From assembly GCA_000432175.1 (NCBI GenBank), contig HF989384.1, positions 1 through 6,744 of the forward strand: a stretch of DNA of 6,744 bases, in the 5' to 3' direction. Below are positions 1 through 6,569 of this stretch, piece after piece. The notes under the pieces were generated by a model. The model was given only the letters and a program-made list of their open reading frames with translations. It made no database searches and was not told the origin of the DNA. Source of the stretch: Eubacterium sp. CAG:786 (lineage in GTDB: Bacteria > Bacillota > Clostridia > Oscillospirales > Ruminococcaceae). Positions within the stretch are counted from its first letter, which is position 1. Each line of letters begins with the position of its first letter. Both the position numbers and the translations under genes were made by a program.

Positions 1-253
1 CCATGAAAGTAAGTTCACCGTACTTTATCTGCCAGCTCTCAGGCAGCTTCCTGCGGTAATCCCACGAGCCGCCCCCCGACGAGGAGCGGTTGTACTTTGC
101 ATGGGCGCTGCGCCATTCCGGCGCCTCACCGGTGCATTTCCAGATTATCTGCGGGTCGGGACGGATAAGGGTAACGTCGCCCCAGCGCTCCAGCCGCTCG
201 CCGTCTGATGTGTCGATAAGGCAGTAATCCTGCCACTTGTCTGATAGTCTCAT
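1..253 (-). CDS. Class I SAM-dependent methyltransferase, N-terminal part (RlmI-like), cut by window edge
   Basis: Only the first 84 codons are in the window; the gene runs off the left edge. The translation begins MRLSDKWQDYCLIDTSDGE, followed by LERWGDVTLIRPDPQIIW and then a Ser/Gly-rich GGGSWDYRRKLPESW segment. From memory this is the N-terminal domain seen in clostridial class I SAM methyltransferases related to the RlmI/COG1092 group, which are usually about 280-300 residues; the SAM-binding Rossmann domain would lie beyond the edge. The ATG is supported by AGAGGA about 7-8 nt upstream. It follows the GyrI-like gene by 34 bp with no visible terminator, so it is probably co-transcribed. 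The substrate is unknown; an rRNA base is likely by family but is inference. Confidence 0.75.
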   Translation of the reverse strand, partial: MRLSDKWQDYCLIDTSDGERLERWGDVTLIRPDPQIIWKCTGEAPEWRSAHAKYNRSSSGGGSWDYRRKLPESWQIKYGELTFM

Positions 254-287
254 TCTTTTGTCCTCTGTTCCTGCATATTTCACATGC

Positions 288-920
288 TCACCTGAGTTTA
301 ACCGGGTGGCGAACAACTGTTTTCAACTTTTCCGGCGCACATTTCCTCGGGTCGGATAAATAAATCTCGTGGTGCATACGGGTCGGCGAAATATCTGTAA
401 CATATCCGTTCTGCGCCGCATATTCGTGCATGGCGTCTATCGTCGCGGGTTCGTCGTCATACGGACCGACGTGCATGCACTGTACGCACTCGCCCTCGTC
501 ATACGTAAAGAACTCCACTTTTGAAAGGTCGATTTTCTTCTTTCTTTCAGCCTCGGCAATCGCCCAGTCAAATTCCTCTTTCGTGACGAAATCCGGCAGC
601 CGAATGACCGAGATGAAGTTGAACGCTTCCTTATGGGAATAGTCTATGCCGTCAGCGCCCTCCTGCCACCAGAATCCCTCCAGCGGCGGCACGACGTAAT
701 CAAAGTACCCGTCGATTTTATGGCTGCCCATCTTGCTCATTTTTATTGTGAAAGCAACGGCGTACAGCATTCCGATGGAATTCTTGTATTCTCCGTTCTC
801 GCTGTTGGGGTCGCCCTTTCCGCAGACGGCGATGTAATTCATTTTTGGAATTTTCACTATACCCGGTTTTCTGGGCGGCATATAGAATTCTTTATATTCC
901 TTTTTAAAATCGAACGGCAT
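288..920 (-). CDS. GyrI-like small-molecule-binding domain protein
   Basis: A 210-residue soluble protein with no signal peptide or membrane segment. It matches the GyrI-like (PF06445-type) proteins of the Lin2189/SAV2435 kind: an N-terminal KPGIVKIPKMNYIAVCGKGDP strand region (residues 19-38), PLEGFWW at 79-85, a second half with MHVGPYDDEPATIDAMHEY around 149-167, and a C-terminal HHEIYLSDPR (183-192) followed by EKLKTVVRHPV. Such proteins bind small hydrophobic molecules, and some have been reported to hydrolyse cyclopropane-containing DNA-alkylating natural products; whether this one is an enzyme is not shown. The start is set at 920 rather than the longer reading frame from 962, because GGAGG sits 6 nt before this ATG and the longer form would overlap the upstream gene. 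It lies 22 bp after the Imm1-like gene and 34 bp before the methyltransferase. Confidence 0.85.
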   Translation of the reverse strand: MPFDFKKEYKEFYMPPRKPGIVKIPKMNYIAVCGKGDPNSENGEYKNSIGMLYAVAFTIKMSKMGSHKIDGYFDYVVPPLEGFWWQEGADGIDYSHKEAFNFISVIRLPDFVTKEEFDWAIAEAERKKKIDLSKVEFFTYDEGECVQCMHVGPYDDEPATIDAMHEYAAQNGYVTDISPTRMHHEIYLSDPRKCAPEKLKTVVRHPVKLR

Positions 921-942
921 TTCTATCCTCCATGTGCTCGGG

Positions 943-1302
943 TCAGATCTTCTCCCACTCAACGCAGGCGGGCAGCTTCATATCATTCATGAATTCCACC
1001 GCGATATCAAGTATCTTTTCCTGCGGGACTATCTGCCCGCGGTCAAGCTGATACATCTCGCCGTCTATGTTCACGTCTGTCGTGCCGTGTTTTTTGCGGT
1101 CGCCGACGGAAACATACGCAGTCCCGCCCTCACTCTCGAAATAGTTGATGGAAGCCCCGTCCTCGCAGCAGAGTATCGCAACGCACGGGTAGGAATCCGT
1201 GCCCTCGCCGAGCCATATCTCTCCGCAGGCGGCGTTAAGCGCAGCCTTCAGCTGCTCCGCGTCCTCTGCCGGGAAATTCCCGTTATTTGCACAAACCAGC
1301 AT
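943..1302 (-). CDS. Imm1-family immunity protein (orphan)
   Basis: A 119-residue acidic cytosolic protein. The order of features fits the Imm1 family of polymorphic-toxin immunity proteins: PCVAILCCEDGASINYFESE (39-58), GGTAYVSVGD (59-68), a hinge with the IVPQEKILDIAVEFM segment (91-105), and the closing LPACVEWEKI (110-119), matching the family ending of roughly 'P..V.W'. Imm1 proteins neutralise toxin domains delivered by contact or secretion systems, nucleic-acid deaminases among others. No toxin, secretion or effector gene lies in this window, so it is an orphan here. GGAGGA 5 nt before the ATG makes the start firm. It begins 11 bp after the glmM stop, so its expression probably follows glmM. 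Alternative: a domesticated Imm1-like protein with another role. Confidence 0.75.
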   Translation of the reverse strand: MLVCANNGNFPAEDAEQLKAALNAACGEIWLGEGTDSYPCVAILCCEDGASINYFESEGGTAYVSVGDRKKHGTTDVNIDGEMYQLDRGQIVPQEKILDIAVEFMNDMKLPACVEWEKI

Positions 1303-1313
1303 GATCTCCTCCG

Positions 1314-2675
1314 TTAAGTCAGGTTCTTTTTTACCTCGTCGGCAATTCCGTTGGCAAGGCGCTTTACCATTTCCATGTCCTTGCCCTCCACCATTACGCG
1401 CACAAGGGGTTCAGTTCCGCTCTCACGGACGAGTACCCTGCCGTTTGCGCCGAGTTCCCTTTCCGCTGCGGAAATGCAGTCCATTATAGCGGGAACGGTG
1501 TTCCATCTGCCCTTTCCGCTCTCGGTTATCCTTACGTTCACCAGCAGCTGCGGGTAATCAACGATGTCCGCGCACAGCTGTTCCAGGGACTTTCCGGTCT
1601 CCTGCATAACTTTTATGAGCATCGCAGCGGTGAGCTGACCGTCGCCGGTAGTCGCGTGGTCCAGCATGATTATATGCCCGGACTGCTCGCCACCTATATT
1701 ATAGCCATTTTTGCGCATTTCCTCCAGGACGTATCTGTCCCCGACCTTAGCGCATACGGTCTTCATGCCGTTGTCCTTCATAAAATCGTGGAACCCGAGG
1801 TTGCTCATGACGGTGACTACCGCCGCATTCCCCTTAAGAAGCCCCTTTTCTTTCATGCGCTTTGCGAGTACCGCAATAATTCTGTCGCCGTCGATGACGT
1901 TTCCGTTTTCGTCAACCGCAAGGCATCTGTCTGCGTCGCCGTCGAATGCAAATCCTGCGGACATGCCGCCGCTTCTGACGTAATCACACAGCTGCCCGAT
2001 GTGCGTGGAACCGCAGTTATCGTTGATGTTCGTTCCGTCCGGTTCGTCTGCGATGAATTCACAGCCGTCCCCGAGGTACGCAAACAGCTTGCGCGCAGTC
2101 GCCGCGGAACTTCCGTTGGCGCAGTCGAAGCAGAAACGTCTGCTGTCGCCCGCATAATGCCCCGCACCGGCGCAGTCGCGTATATGCTGTATGTAATCAG
2201 TGCATGCGCTTGCAAGCCGCGTTATCCTGCCTACTTCGATCCCGCTGCAAAGCGGTATCTCAGCAGTCTTGTCAAGAATGAGCGCCTCAATTTCTTCCTC
2301 AACGCTGTCGGGGAGCTTGAATCCCTCGGAGGAAAACAGCTTTATGCCGTTGTATTCCACGGTGTTATGCGAAGCTGATATCATAACGCCGGCGTCCGCG
2401 TGGTATTCTCTCACCAGGTGGGCGACTGCCGGAGTAGGCACCACGCCCAGCTGCAGCGCATTAGCGCCGACGGAAGCGATACCCGCAGAAAGCGCAGCCT
2501 CCAGTATCTTAGAGGAAATGCGCGTATCCATGCCGACAAGAATATTCGGGTGCGCCTTTCCGCTCTCCTTTGTGAGCACATAAGCCGCTGCCCTGCCTAT
2601 CTCCATGGCTCTCTCGCAGGTCAGTTCAGTTACTGCAACGCCCCGCGCGCCGTCTGTTCCAAATAATCTACCCAT
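1314..2675 (-). CDS. glmM: Phosphoglucosamine mutase GlmM
   Basis: GlmM interconverts glucosamine-6-phosphate and glucosamine-1-phosphate, the step before UDP-GlcNAc synthesis for peptidoglycan. The 453-residue length is normal for the family. Visible landmarks: MGRLFGTDGARG at the N-terminus; active-site loop ISASHN (99-104) with S102 as the phosphorylated serine; metal-binding DGDADR (245-250; D245, D247, D249); sugar-binding GEQSGH (329-334); phosphate-binding RESGTEP (417-423). The whole alpha-phosphohexomutase architecture is intact. The loop reads HNT where HNP is common. A G-rich GGGGGTAGG stretch precedes the ATG as ribosome binding site. It lies 83 bp after ruvB and 11 bp before the Imm1-like gene. 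The FGTDGARG start and the GlmM-type signature argue against phosphomannomutase/phosphoglucomutase. Confidence 0.97.
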   Translation of the reverse strand: MGRLFGTDGARGVAVTELTCERAMEIGRAAAYVLTKESGKAHPNILVGMDTRISSKILEAALSAGIASVGANALQLGVVPTPAVAHLVREYHADAGVMISASHNTVEYNGIKLFSSEGFKLPDSVEEEIEALILDKTAEIPLCSGIEVGRITRLASACTDYIQHIRDCAGAGHYAGDSRRFCFDCANGSSAATARKLFAYLGDGCEFIADEPDGTNINDNCGSTHIGQLCDYVRSGGMSAGFAFDGDADRCLAVDENGNVIDGDRIIAVLAKRMKEKGLLKGNAAVVTVMSNLGFHDFMKDNGMKTVCAKVGDRYVLEEMRKNGYNIGGEQSGHIIMLDHATTGDGQLTAAMLIKVMQETGKSLEQLCADIVDYPQLLVNVRITESGKGRWNTVPAIMDCISAAERELGANGRVLVRESGTEPLVRVMVEGKDMEMVKRLANGIADEVKKNLT

Positions 2676-2692
2676 GATCCTACCCCCATATT

Positions 2693-2744
2693 AATTCGGA
2701 ATTCATTATCCAGAATTCGGAATTTTGGTATCCGCTTAGCGGAT
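2693..2744. repeat. AT-rich direct repeat plus small palindrome between ruvB and glmM
   Basis: The 83-bp gap between ruvB and glmM contains two copies of the 11-mer AATTCGGAATT (2693-2703 and 2714-2724, 21-bp period) and, next to them, a perfect 6-bp inverted repeat ATCCGC-tta-GCGGAT (2730-2744). The base composition is far more AT-rich than the flanking genes. The combination of tandem 'ATTCCGAATT' units and an 'ATCCGC..GCGGAT' hairpin resembles, from memory, short intergenic elements scattered in clostridial genomes. There is no T-run after the hairpin on either strand, so it is not a good intrinsic terminator, and transcription into glmM is likely to continue. Confidence 0.55.
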
Positions 2745-2758
2745 CTAATTTCGAAAAA

Positions 2759-3814
2759 TCAAATGCTTTCCAGCGTCTGCTGGCCATCCTTGAGAATACC
2801 CAGGTGCTTGTAAGCAAGCGCAGTCGCCGTGCGTCCGCGCGGAGTTCTCGCGATAAACCCCAGCTGCATGAGGAACGGCTCGCAGACCTCCTCCAGCGTT
2901 ACGGACTCCTCGCCCAGCGCGGAAGCCAGCGTTTCAAGCCCCACAGGGCCGCCGTTGTAGCCCTTGATTATCATTTCAAGGAAGCGCCTGTCAAGCCTGT
3001 CTAGTCCCAGCCTGTCGATATCCTCGCGACCCAGGGCGATGTCCGCGATTTCGCGTGTGATCTTTCCGTCGCCCAGCACTTCTGCGTAGTCGCGCACGCG
3101 TTTCAGCAGGCGGTTGGCTATTCTCGGCGTCCCGCGGGAACGCTTCGCTATCTCCATCGCGCCGTCCCTGGTGCACGGAATTGCCAGGATTATGGCCGAA
3201 CGCTGCACTATGCTGCAGAGTTCCTCAGGCGTGTAAAGTTCCAGCCGCTGAATTACGCCGAACCTGTCGCGCAGCGGTGCAGAAAGCTGCCCGGAACGCG
3301 TTGTGGCGCCGATGAGCGTGAATTTCGGCAGATCGATGCGTATAGAGCGCGCCGACGGACCGTTGCCCATGATTATATCCAGCACATAGTCCTCCATCGC
3401 CGGGTAAAGCACTTCCTCGACCTGGCGCGAAAGGCGGTGTATCTCGTCGATGAAAAGGACGTCGTTGGGCTGGAGGTTTGTCAGCAGCGCCGCAAGGTCT
3501 CCCGCTTTCTCTATCGCAGGACCGGAAGTCACGCGGATATTTACGCCCATTTCGTTCGCAATTATGCAGGAAAGCGTGGTCTTTCCAAGTCCCGGAGGGC
3601 CGTAGAGGAGCACGTGGTCAAGGCATTCGCCGCGCTTTTTCGCAGCCTCAATGTATACCTTCATGTTCTCCTTGACCTTTTCCTGCCCGATGTACTCGGA
3701 GAGCGCCTTCGGGCGCAGTGAATACTCGATATCGGTATCTGCCTCATTATATTCCGGCTCGACTATTCTGTTACTGCGTTCGGGATTTCCCCCGAGTTCA
3801 GACATTTCCAGCAT
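2759..3814 (-). CDS. ruvB: Holliday junction branch migration ATPase RuvB
   Basis: RuvB is the hexameric AAA+ motor that, with RuvA, pushes Holliday junctions along DNA. The 351-residue protein has every expected element: LRPKALSEYIGQ (33-44), Walker A GPPGLGKT (72-79), Walker B FIDEIH (121-126), sensor 1 GATTRSG (169-175), the LRDRFG segment carrying the arginine finger (181-186), sensor 2 RGTPRIANRLL (227-237), and the C-terminal winged-helix DNA-binding end GFIARTPRGR (319-328). An N-terminal tail of about 25 residues precedes the core. The ATG at 3814 is preferred over the one at 3805 because GGGAG lies 6 nt before it. It overlaps the end of the TPR gene by 17 bp, which implies translational coupling. 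Confidence 0.97.
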   Translation of the reverse strand: MLEMSELGGNPERSNRIVEPEYNEADTDIEYSLRPKALSEYIGQEKVKENMKVYIEAAKKRGECLDHVLLYGPPGLGKTTLSCIIANEMGVNIRVTSGPAIEKAGDLAALLTNLQPNDVLFIDEIHRLSRQVEEVLYPAMEDYVLDIIMGNGPSARSIRIDLPKFTLIGATTRSGQLSAPLRDRFGVIQRLELYTPEELCSIVQRSAIILAIPCTRDGAMEIAKRSRGTPRIANRLLKRVRDYAEVLGDGKITREIADIALGREDIDRLGLDRLDRRFLEMIIKGYNGGPVGLETLASALGEESVTLEEVCEPFLMQLGFIARTPRGRTATALAYKHLGILKDGQQTLESI

Positions 3815-4718
3815 CTGTATCTCCCTTTTCTATGTGTCTGTAATATTCCTGCGGCAGATCGCTCCCGGTCGCTCCCTCGGCGTGAGAGAATTCCCTGAGA
3901 GCCGTCATTCGCTTTGAAAGCAGCTCCGGCTCCTTATAGCCGCAGAGTATCGCCTTGTCGTAGTATTCTTCCGCTTTCTGCGCGTCGTCGTGCATTGCAT
4001 ACCATGTGGCAAGTTCAGAGTTCACAAGCGGGTGGCTCGGCTGGATATTTTCCAGCGTTTTCAGCGTTTCAAGCGCCCTGTCGTCCTCACCTCGCACCAT
4101 GTATATCTTCGCAAGGCTGTAGTAGGAATACCCGTGGTTCGGGTCGTACTTCAGCGCCTGCTCAAAGCAGTGTTCCGCATTGGAAAGCTTCCCGTCGGCG
4201 TAATATGCATGTCCCAGCCGCGACTGCACCTCGGGATTATCCGGCGCCAGCTCCGCAGCCCTGCGGAAGCACCACAGCATGCGCGCGTCATTTTCCTGCG
4301 CCTCGTAGATCCTAATGAGCCACTCCACGCAGAAAAGCTGGTTCTGACGGACTTCCGACATGCTGAGCGACCGCTGCAGCAATTCCTCTGCCTCGACCAG
4401 ACGCCCCTGCATGAGATTTAAGATACCCTTGTAGGCTATCCTGGCGCTCTGGTCCTTCATCATCACCTTTAATCCGTGCTTTCCGAGCGCCTTGACTGCA
4501 GCTGAACGCGCCGCCATCTTTTCCCTCACAAGTGCGAAAAGCATGCCGCATGCAGTGGCGACCGCAGTAGTACCGCCAAGTATCAGACCGGAAACACACA
4601 TCAGCCTGAAATTTCCGTTGCCTTCCGCATACATAAACCCGAGGAACAGGAAAAACTCGCACACCGCAAGTATCATGAACAATTCACCGGGTGCTTTGGA
4701 CTTATTCAGAGCGCTCAC
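3798..4718 (-). CDS. Membrane-anchored tetratricopeptide repeat protein
   Basis: About 306 residues. Two hydrophobic segments, residues ~13-30 and ~39-64, predict a membrane hairpin, followed by a basic stretch (REKMAARSAAVKALGKHGLK). The rest, ~91-262, is a series of TPR helices facing the cytoplasm; the clearest repeats are ~91-124, 164-193 (RLGHAYYADGKLSNAEHCFEQALKYDPN pattern) and 198-229. TPRs are protein-binding scaffolds, and I see no enzymatic motif. It sits between ruvA (23 bp gap) and ruvB (17 bp overlap), so it is made with the Ruv proteins, although a function in recombination is only inferred from position. The frame opens with GTG at 4718, but the best Shine-Dalgarno overlaps that codon, so translation may begin three codons later. 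I do not recognise a named family. Confidence 0.85.
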   Translation of the reverse strand: MSALNKSKAPGELFMILAVCEFFLFLGFMYAEGNGNFRLMCVSGLILGGTTAVATACGMLFALVREKMAARSAAVKALGKHGLKVMMKDQSARIAYKGILNLMQGRLVEAEELLQRSLSMSEVRQNQLFCVEWLIRIYEAQENDARMLWCFRRAAELAPDNPEVQSRLGHAYYADGKLSNAEHCFEQALKYDPNHGYSYYSLAKIYMVRGEDDRALETLKTLENIQPSHPLVNSELATWYAMHDDAQKAEEYYDKAILCGYKEPELLSKRMTALREFSHAEGATGSDLPQEYYRHIEKGDTDAGNV

Positions 4719-4723
4719 CTCCC
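4715..4723 (-). promoter_or_regulatory. Shine-Dalgarno overlapping the annotated GTG start of the TPR gene
   Basis: On the minus strand GGGAGGTGA (near-perfect anti-16S match) contains the GTG at 4716-4718 within itself. A ribosome using this site would be expected to start about 5-9 nt further on, where an in-frame CTG (4707-4709) lies 8 nt after GGAGG. No good alternative site stands upstream of the GTG. The true start codon is therefore uncertain between GTG and the rare CTG. Confidence 0.5.
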
Positions 4724-4741
4724 ATAACCAGTTAAATCAAC

Positions 4742-5368
4742 TCAGCCCAGACGCTTAAGCGCATACTTGATAAGTTCCTCCACCGTGCTGTCAGGGCTGG
4801 CCCCGACAAGCGCTGCCTGCGCCTGCGGAAGCTGGAAGCCCAGCACGCACAGCGCCGTGACTGCCTCTGCCGCCGCGTTCCCGCCAGAAACAGCCGCAGC
4901 CGCCGGGTCAGCAACGGCATACCGAGCTGCCGGCTCAGCAACGTAATCCGCAGCGGAAATGTGCTGTTCCTTAGTCACCTTGTCCTTAAGCTCCATTACG
5001 ATACGCTGCGCAATTTTGGCGCCTATGCCCGGCGAGCGGGTCAGCGTCTTGCTGTCGCCCGTGGTGATGCACAGAGCCAGCTTCGACGGCGTGATATCCG
5101 AAAGTATCGACAGCGCCGCCTTTGGTCCCACGCCGGAAATCGAGGTCAGCTGCCTGAACGCCTGCAATTCCGCAGTGTCAGCAAAGCCGAACAGGTCGAT
5201 AGCGTCCTCCCGGACGTTCAGCTGCGTGAAAAGGCGAACCTCTCCGCTGCTGCCTATCTTTTTCAGCGTATTCATCGTGGTGCGGCAGGCATAGCCAACT
5301 CCACCGCATTCCACAACCGCAAGGTTAGGCTCGGTGTGGATAAGTTCCCCATGTAAACTGTATATCAT
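4742..5368 (-). CDS. ruvA: Holliday junction DNA-binding protein RuvA
   Basis: RuvA forms the tetrameric platform that holds the Holliday junction open and loads RuvB. The 208-residue protein has the three-domain layout: OB-fold domain I starting MIYSLHGELI with VVECGGVGYAC (18-28); domain II with acidic-pin residues E54/D55 in REDAIDLFGF and two helix-hairpin-helix motifs, GVGPKAAL (79-86) and GIGAKIAQ (114-121); an Ala-rich flexible linker (~138-165); and the RuvB-contacting domain III AAEAVTALCVLGF (166-178). The start at 5368 is chosen over an upstream frame extension to 5473: MIYSLHG is the family N-terminus, GGAGAGTGA lies before it, and the extension would run inside ruvC. It follows ruvC after only 4 bp, its ribosome binding site lying in the last ruvC codons. 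Confidence 0.97.
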   Translation of the reverse strand: MIYSLHGELIHTEPNLAVVECGGVGYACRTTMNTLKKIGSSGEVRLFTQLNVREDAIDLFGFADTAELQAFRQLTSISGVGPKAALSILSDITPSKLALCITTGDSKTLTRSPGIGAKIAQRIVMELKDKVTKEQHISAADYVAEPAARYAVADPAAAAVSGGNAAAEAVTALCVLGFQLPQAQAALVGASPDSTVEELIKYALKRLG

Positions 5369-5372
5369 TTCG

Positions 5373-5924
5373 TCACTCTCCGTAAGTTCTGTGGTGTATC
5401 TTTCCCATTGCGCCGTCGTTCGCATTCGCCTTTGCGATGAGCCTTGAAAGCTGCGACCCGCTGGAATGCCCATGGCATATCGCCAGCGCGACCGCGTCCG
5501 CGGTGTCGTCCGGCTTGGGTATTTCTTTCAGGTGCAGGATATTTTTTACCATCTCCTGGACCTGGTGCTTTTCCGCTTTGCCATAGCCGACCACTGCCTG
5601 CTTGACCTGCATAGGGGTGTATTCAAATATCTCGATATCCCGCTGCACCGCAGACAGCAAAATCACCCCGCGTGCCTGCGCAACGTCGATACCCGTAGTC
5701 TTGTTATTGGTGAAGTACAGCTTTTCGATAGACATGCAGTCCGGCTTGAACATGTCAAGCACTGTGCACATGTCGTTGTATATCTCCATCAGCCGCAGGT
5801 CGAAGCTTGTCCCTGCCGCAGTAGTCACCGCGCCGTAATTCACCACTGAAAACTGCGCCTTGTCGTAATCCAGCACCCCGTAGCCGACGATCGCATAACC
5901 GGGGTCGATGCCGATTATCCTCAT
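5373..5924 (-). CDS. ruvC: Crossover junction endodeoxyribonuclease RuvC
   Basis: RuvC is the dimeric, metal-dependent resolvase that cuts Holliday junctions symmetrically. At 183 residues it is slightly longer than the E. coli protein. The RNase H-like fold is seen in IIGIDPGYAIVGYG (3-16) and all four catalytic acidic residues can be assigned: D7, E67 (in MSIEKLYF), D140 and D143 (in DDTADAVALAICH). The conserved basic substrate-contacting segment is PMQVKQAVVGYGKAEKHQVQ (104-123). A polar C-terminal tail of about 30 residues follows the fold. The ATG overlaps the stop of the radical SAM gene as ATGA (5921-5924), and the local Shine-Dalgarno is weak, so it probably depends on translational coupling. 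Confidence 0.97.
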   Translation of the reverse strand: MRIIGIDPGYAIVGYGVLDYDKAQFSVVNYGAVTTAAGTSFDLRLMEIYNDMCTVLDMFKPDCMSIEKLYFTNNKTTGIDVAQARGVILLSAVQRDIEIFEYTPMQVKQAVVGYGKAEKHQVQEMVKNILHLKEIPKPDDTADAVALAICHGHSSGSQLSRLIAKANANDGAMGKIHHRTYGE

Positions 5925-6538
5925 GTGTAGCTTTCGTTGTCGCTGATGTATTCACGCACCCTCAGCGGAATGCCCATGCTGTCCGCAAGCTGCTGGCAGC
6001 GCGCTATCTCGTCCTTGGTGATAACGTCAACCACCGTGAATTTGGTCTGCACGCCCATATTCTTCATATCCCGCGCGAAATCCAGCATAGCCTGGAATGC
6101 AGGCTCGCCGAAATGCGGGCGCGTTACCTCGTTGTAGCGCTTGGCGTCCGGGGCATTCATGCTGACAGAAGCAATGTCGATGAGCCCGCGGAAGCGCTCG
6201 ACATCGAAATCCGGGTGTATCATGCGCACCAGACCGTTGGTGTTGAGCCTTATTTTCATGTCGGAATTTGCACGGATATATTCAGCCGTCCTTACCAGCA
6301 TGTCCGCCCTTACCGTCGGCTCTCCGTATCCGCAGAATATCGCGTTGGTGCAGCCGGTCTTGTCGAATTTCTCATAGGCTTCCACGATCTCCTCAAATGA
6401 AGGCTCATGCTCCAGCCACAGACTGTCGTTGTCCTTTACACTGTCGGAATTCTTCCTCAGACAGAAAACGCAGTCGCACGGGCAGCCGTTGGTTATATTT
6501 ATATACATCTGACCGTCGAAATTGTAAAATATAGTCAT
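5921..6538 (-). CDS. Radical SAM protein, TatD family-associated type
   Basis: A 205-residue radical SAM enzyme of unknown substrate. The [4Fe-4S] cluster motif is C19-x3-C23-x2-C26 within NGCPCDCVFCLRK; the SAM-binding GYGEPT is at 70-75; the later strands RLNTNG (97-102) and IASVSMNA (122-129) complete the partial barrel. There is no C-terminal SPASM-type cysteine cluster. MYINITNGCPCDC at the N-terminus resembles the family described as 'TatD family-associated radical SAM' (TIGR04038, from memory), normally found beside the DNase TatD; here its neighbour is RuvC. The start at 6538 is preferred over the one at 6562 because GAGGTG stands 7 nt before it, and the longer form would begin almost at the predicted transcript start. 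First gene of the operon, overlapping ruvC by 4 bp. Confidence 0.9.
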   Translation of the reverse strand: MTIFYNFDGQMYINITNGCPCDCVFCLRKNSDSVKDNDSLWLEHEPSFEEIVEAYEKFDKTGCTNAIFCGYGEPTVRADMLVRTAEYIRANSDMKIRLNTNGLVRMIHPDFDVERFRGLIDIASVSMNAPDAKRYNEVTRPHFGEPAFQAMLDFARDMKNMGVQTKFTVVDVITKDEIARCQQLADSMGIPLRVREYISDNESYT

Positions 6539-6553
6539 TTTAAAACACCTCTC

Positions 6554-6569
6554 TGAATACAAATATTCA
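6554..6569. promoter_or_regulatory. Inverted repeat at the predicted transcription start
   Basis: TGAATA-caaa-TATTCA is a perfect 6-bp inverted repeat with a 4-bp centre, located directly downstream of the -10 box and covering the predicted +1 (about 6567). Its position would suit a repressor operator, or a small hairpin at the 5' end of the mRNA. It does not match the Gram-positive LexA box (GAAC-N4-GTTC). Short AT-rich palindromes also arise by chance, so the call is tentative. Confidence 0.35.

Noticed and set aside
1853..2215. Minus-strand frame inside glmM in another phase
   Set aside because: It is fully contained in glmM, whose motifs are continuous through this region; the translation is low-complexity Thr/Ser/Ala-rich.
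1656..2378. A 240-codon open frame on the plus strand, plus several shorter plus-strand frames throughout
   Set aside because: They lie antisense to glmM and the other clear minus-strand genes, lack ribosome binding sites and recognisable domains, and are explained by the codon bias of the opposite strand.
2705..2710. GATAAT on the minus strand as an internal -10 box for glmM
   Set aside because: No -35-like hexamer is found at 16-18 bp and there is no correct extended -10 motif; it may be weakly active but cannot be supported.
2730..2744. Intrinsic terminator after ruvB
   Set aside because: The 6-bp hairpin is not followed by a T-run on the minus strand (ACCAAAATT follows).
5369..5473. N-terminal extension of RuvA
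   Set aside because: It would lie inside ruvC, is not part of the RuvA family, and the start at 5368 has a proper ribosome binding site.
6554..6569. LexA/SOS box at the operon promoter
   Set aside because: The palindrome has GAATA/TATTC arms, not the GAAC/GTTC arms of Gram-positive LexA sites.
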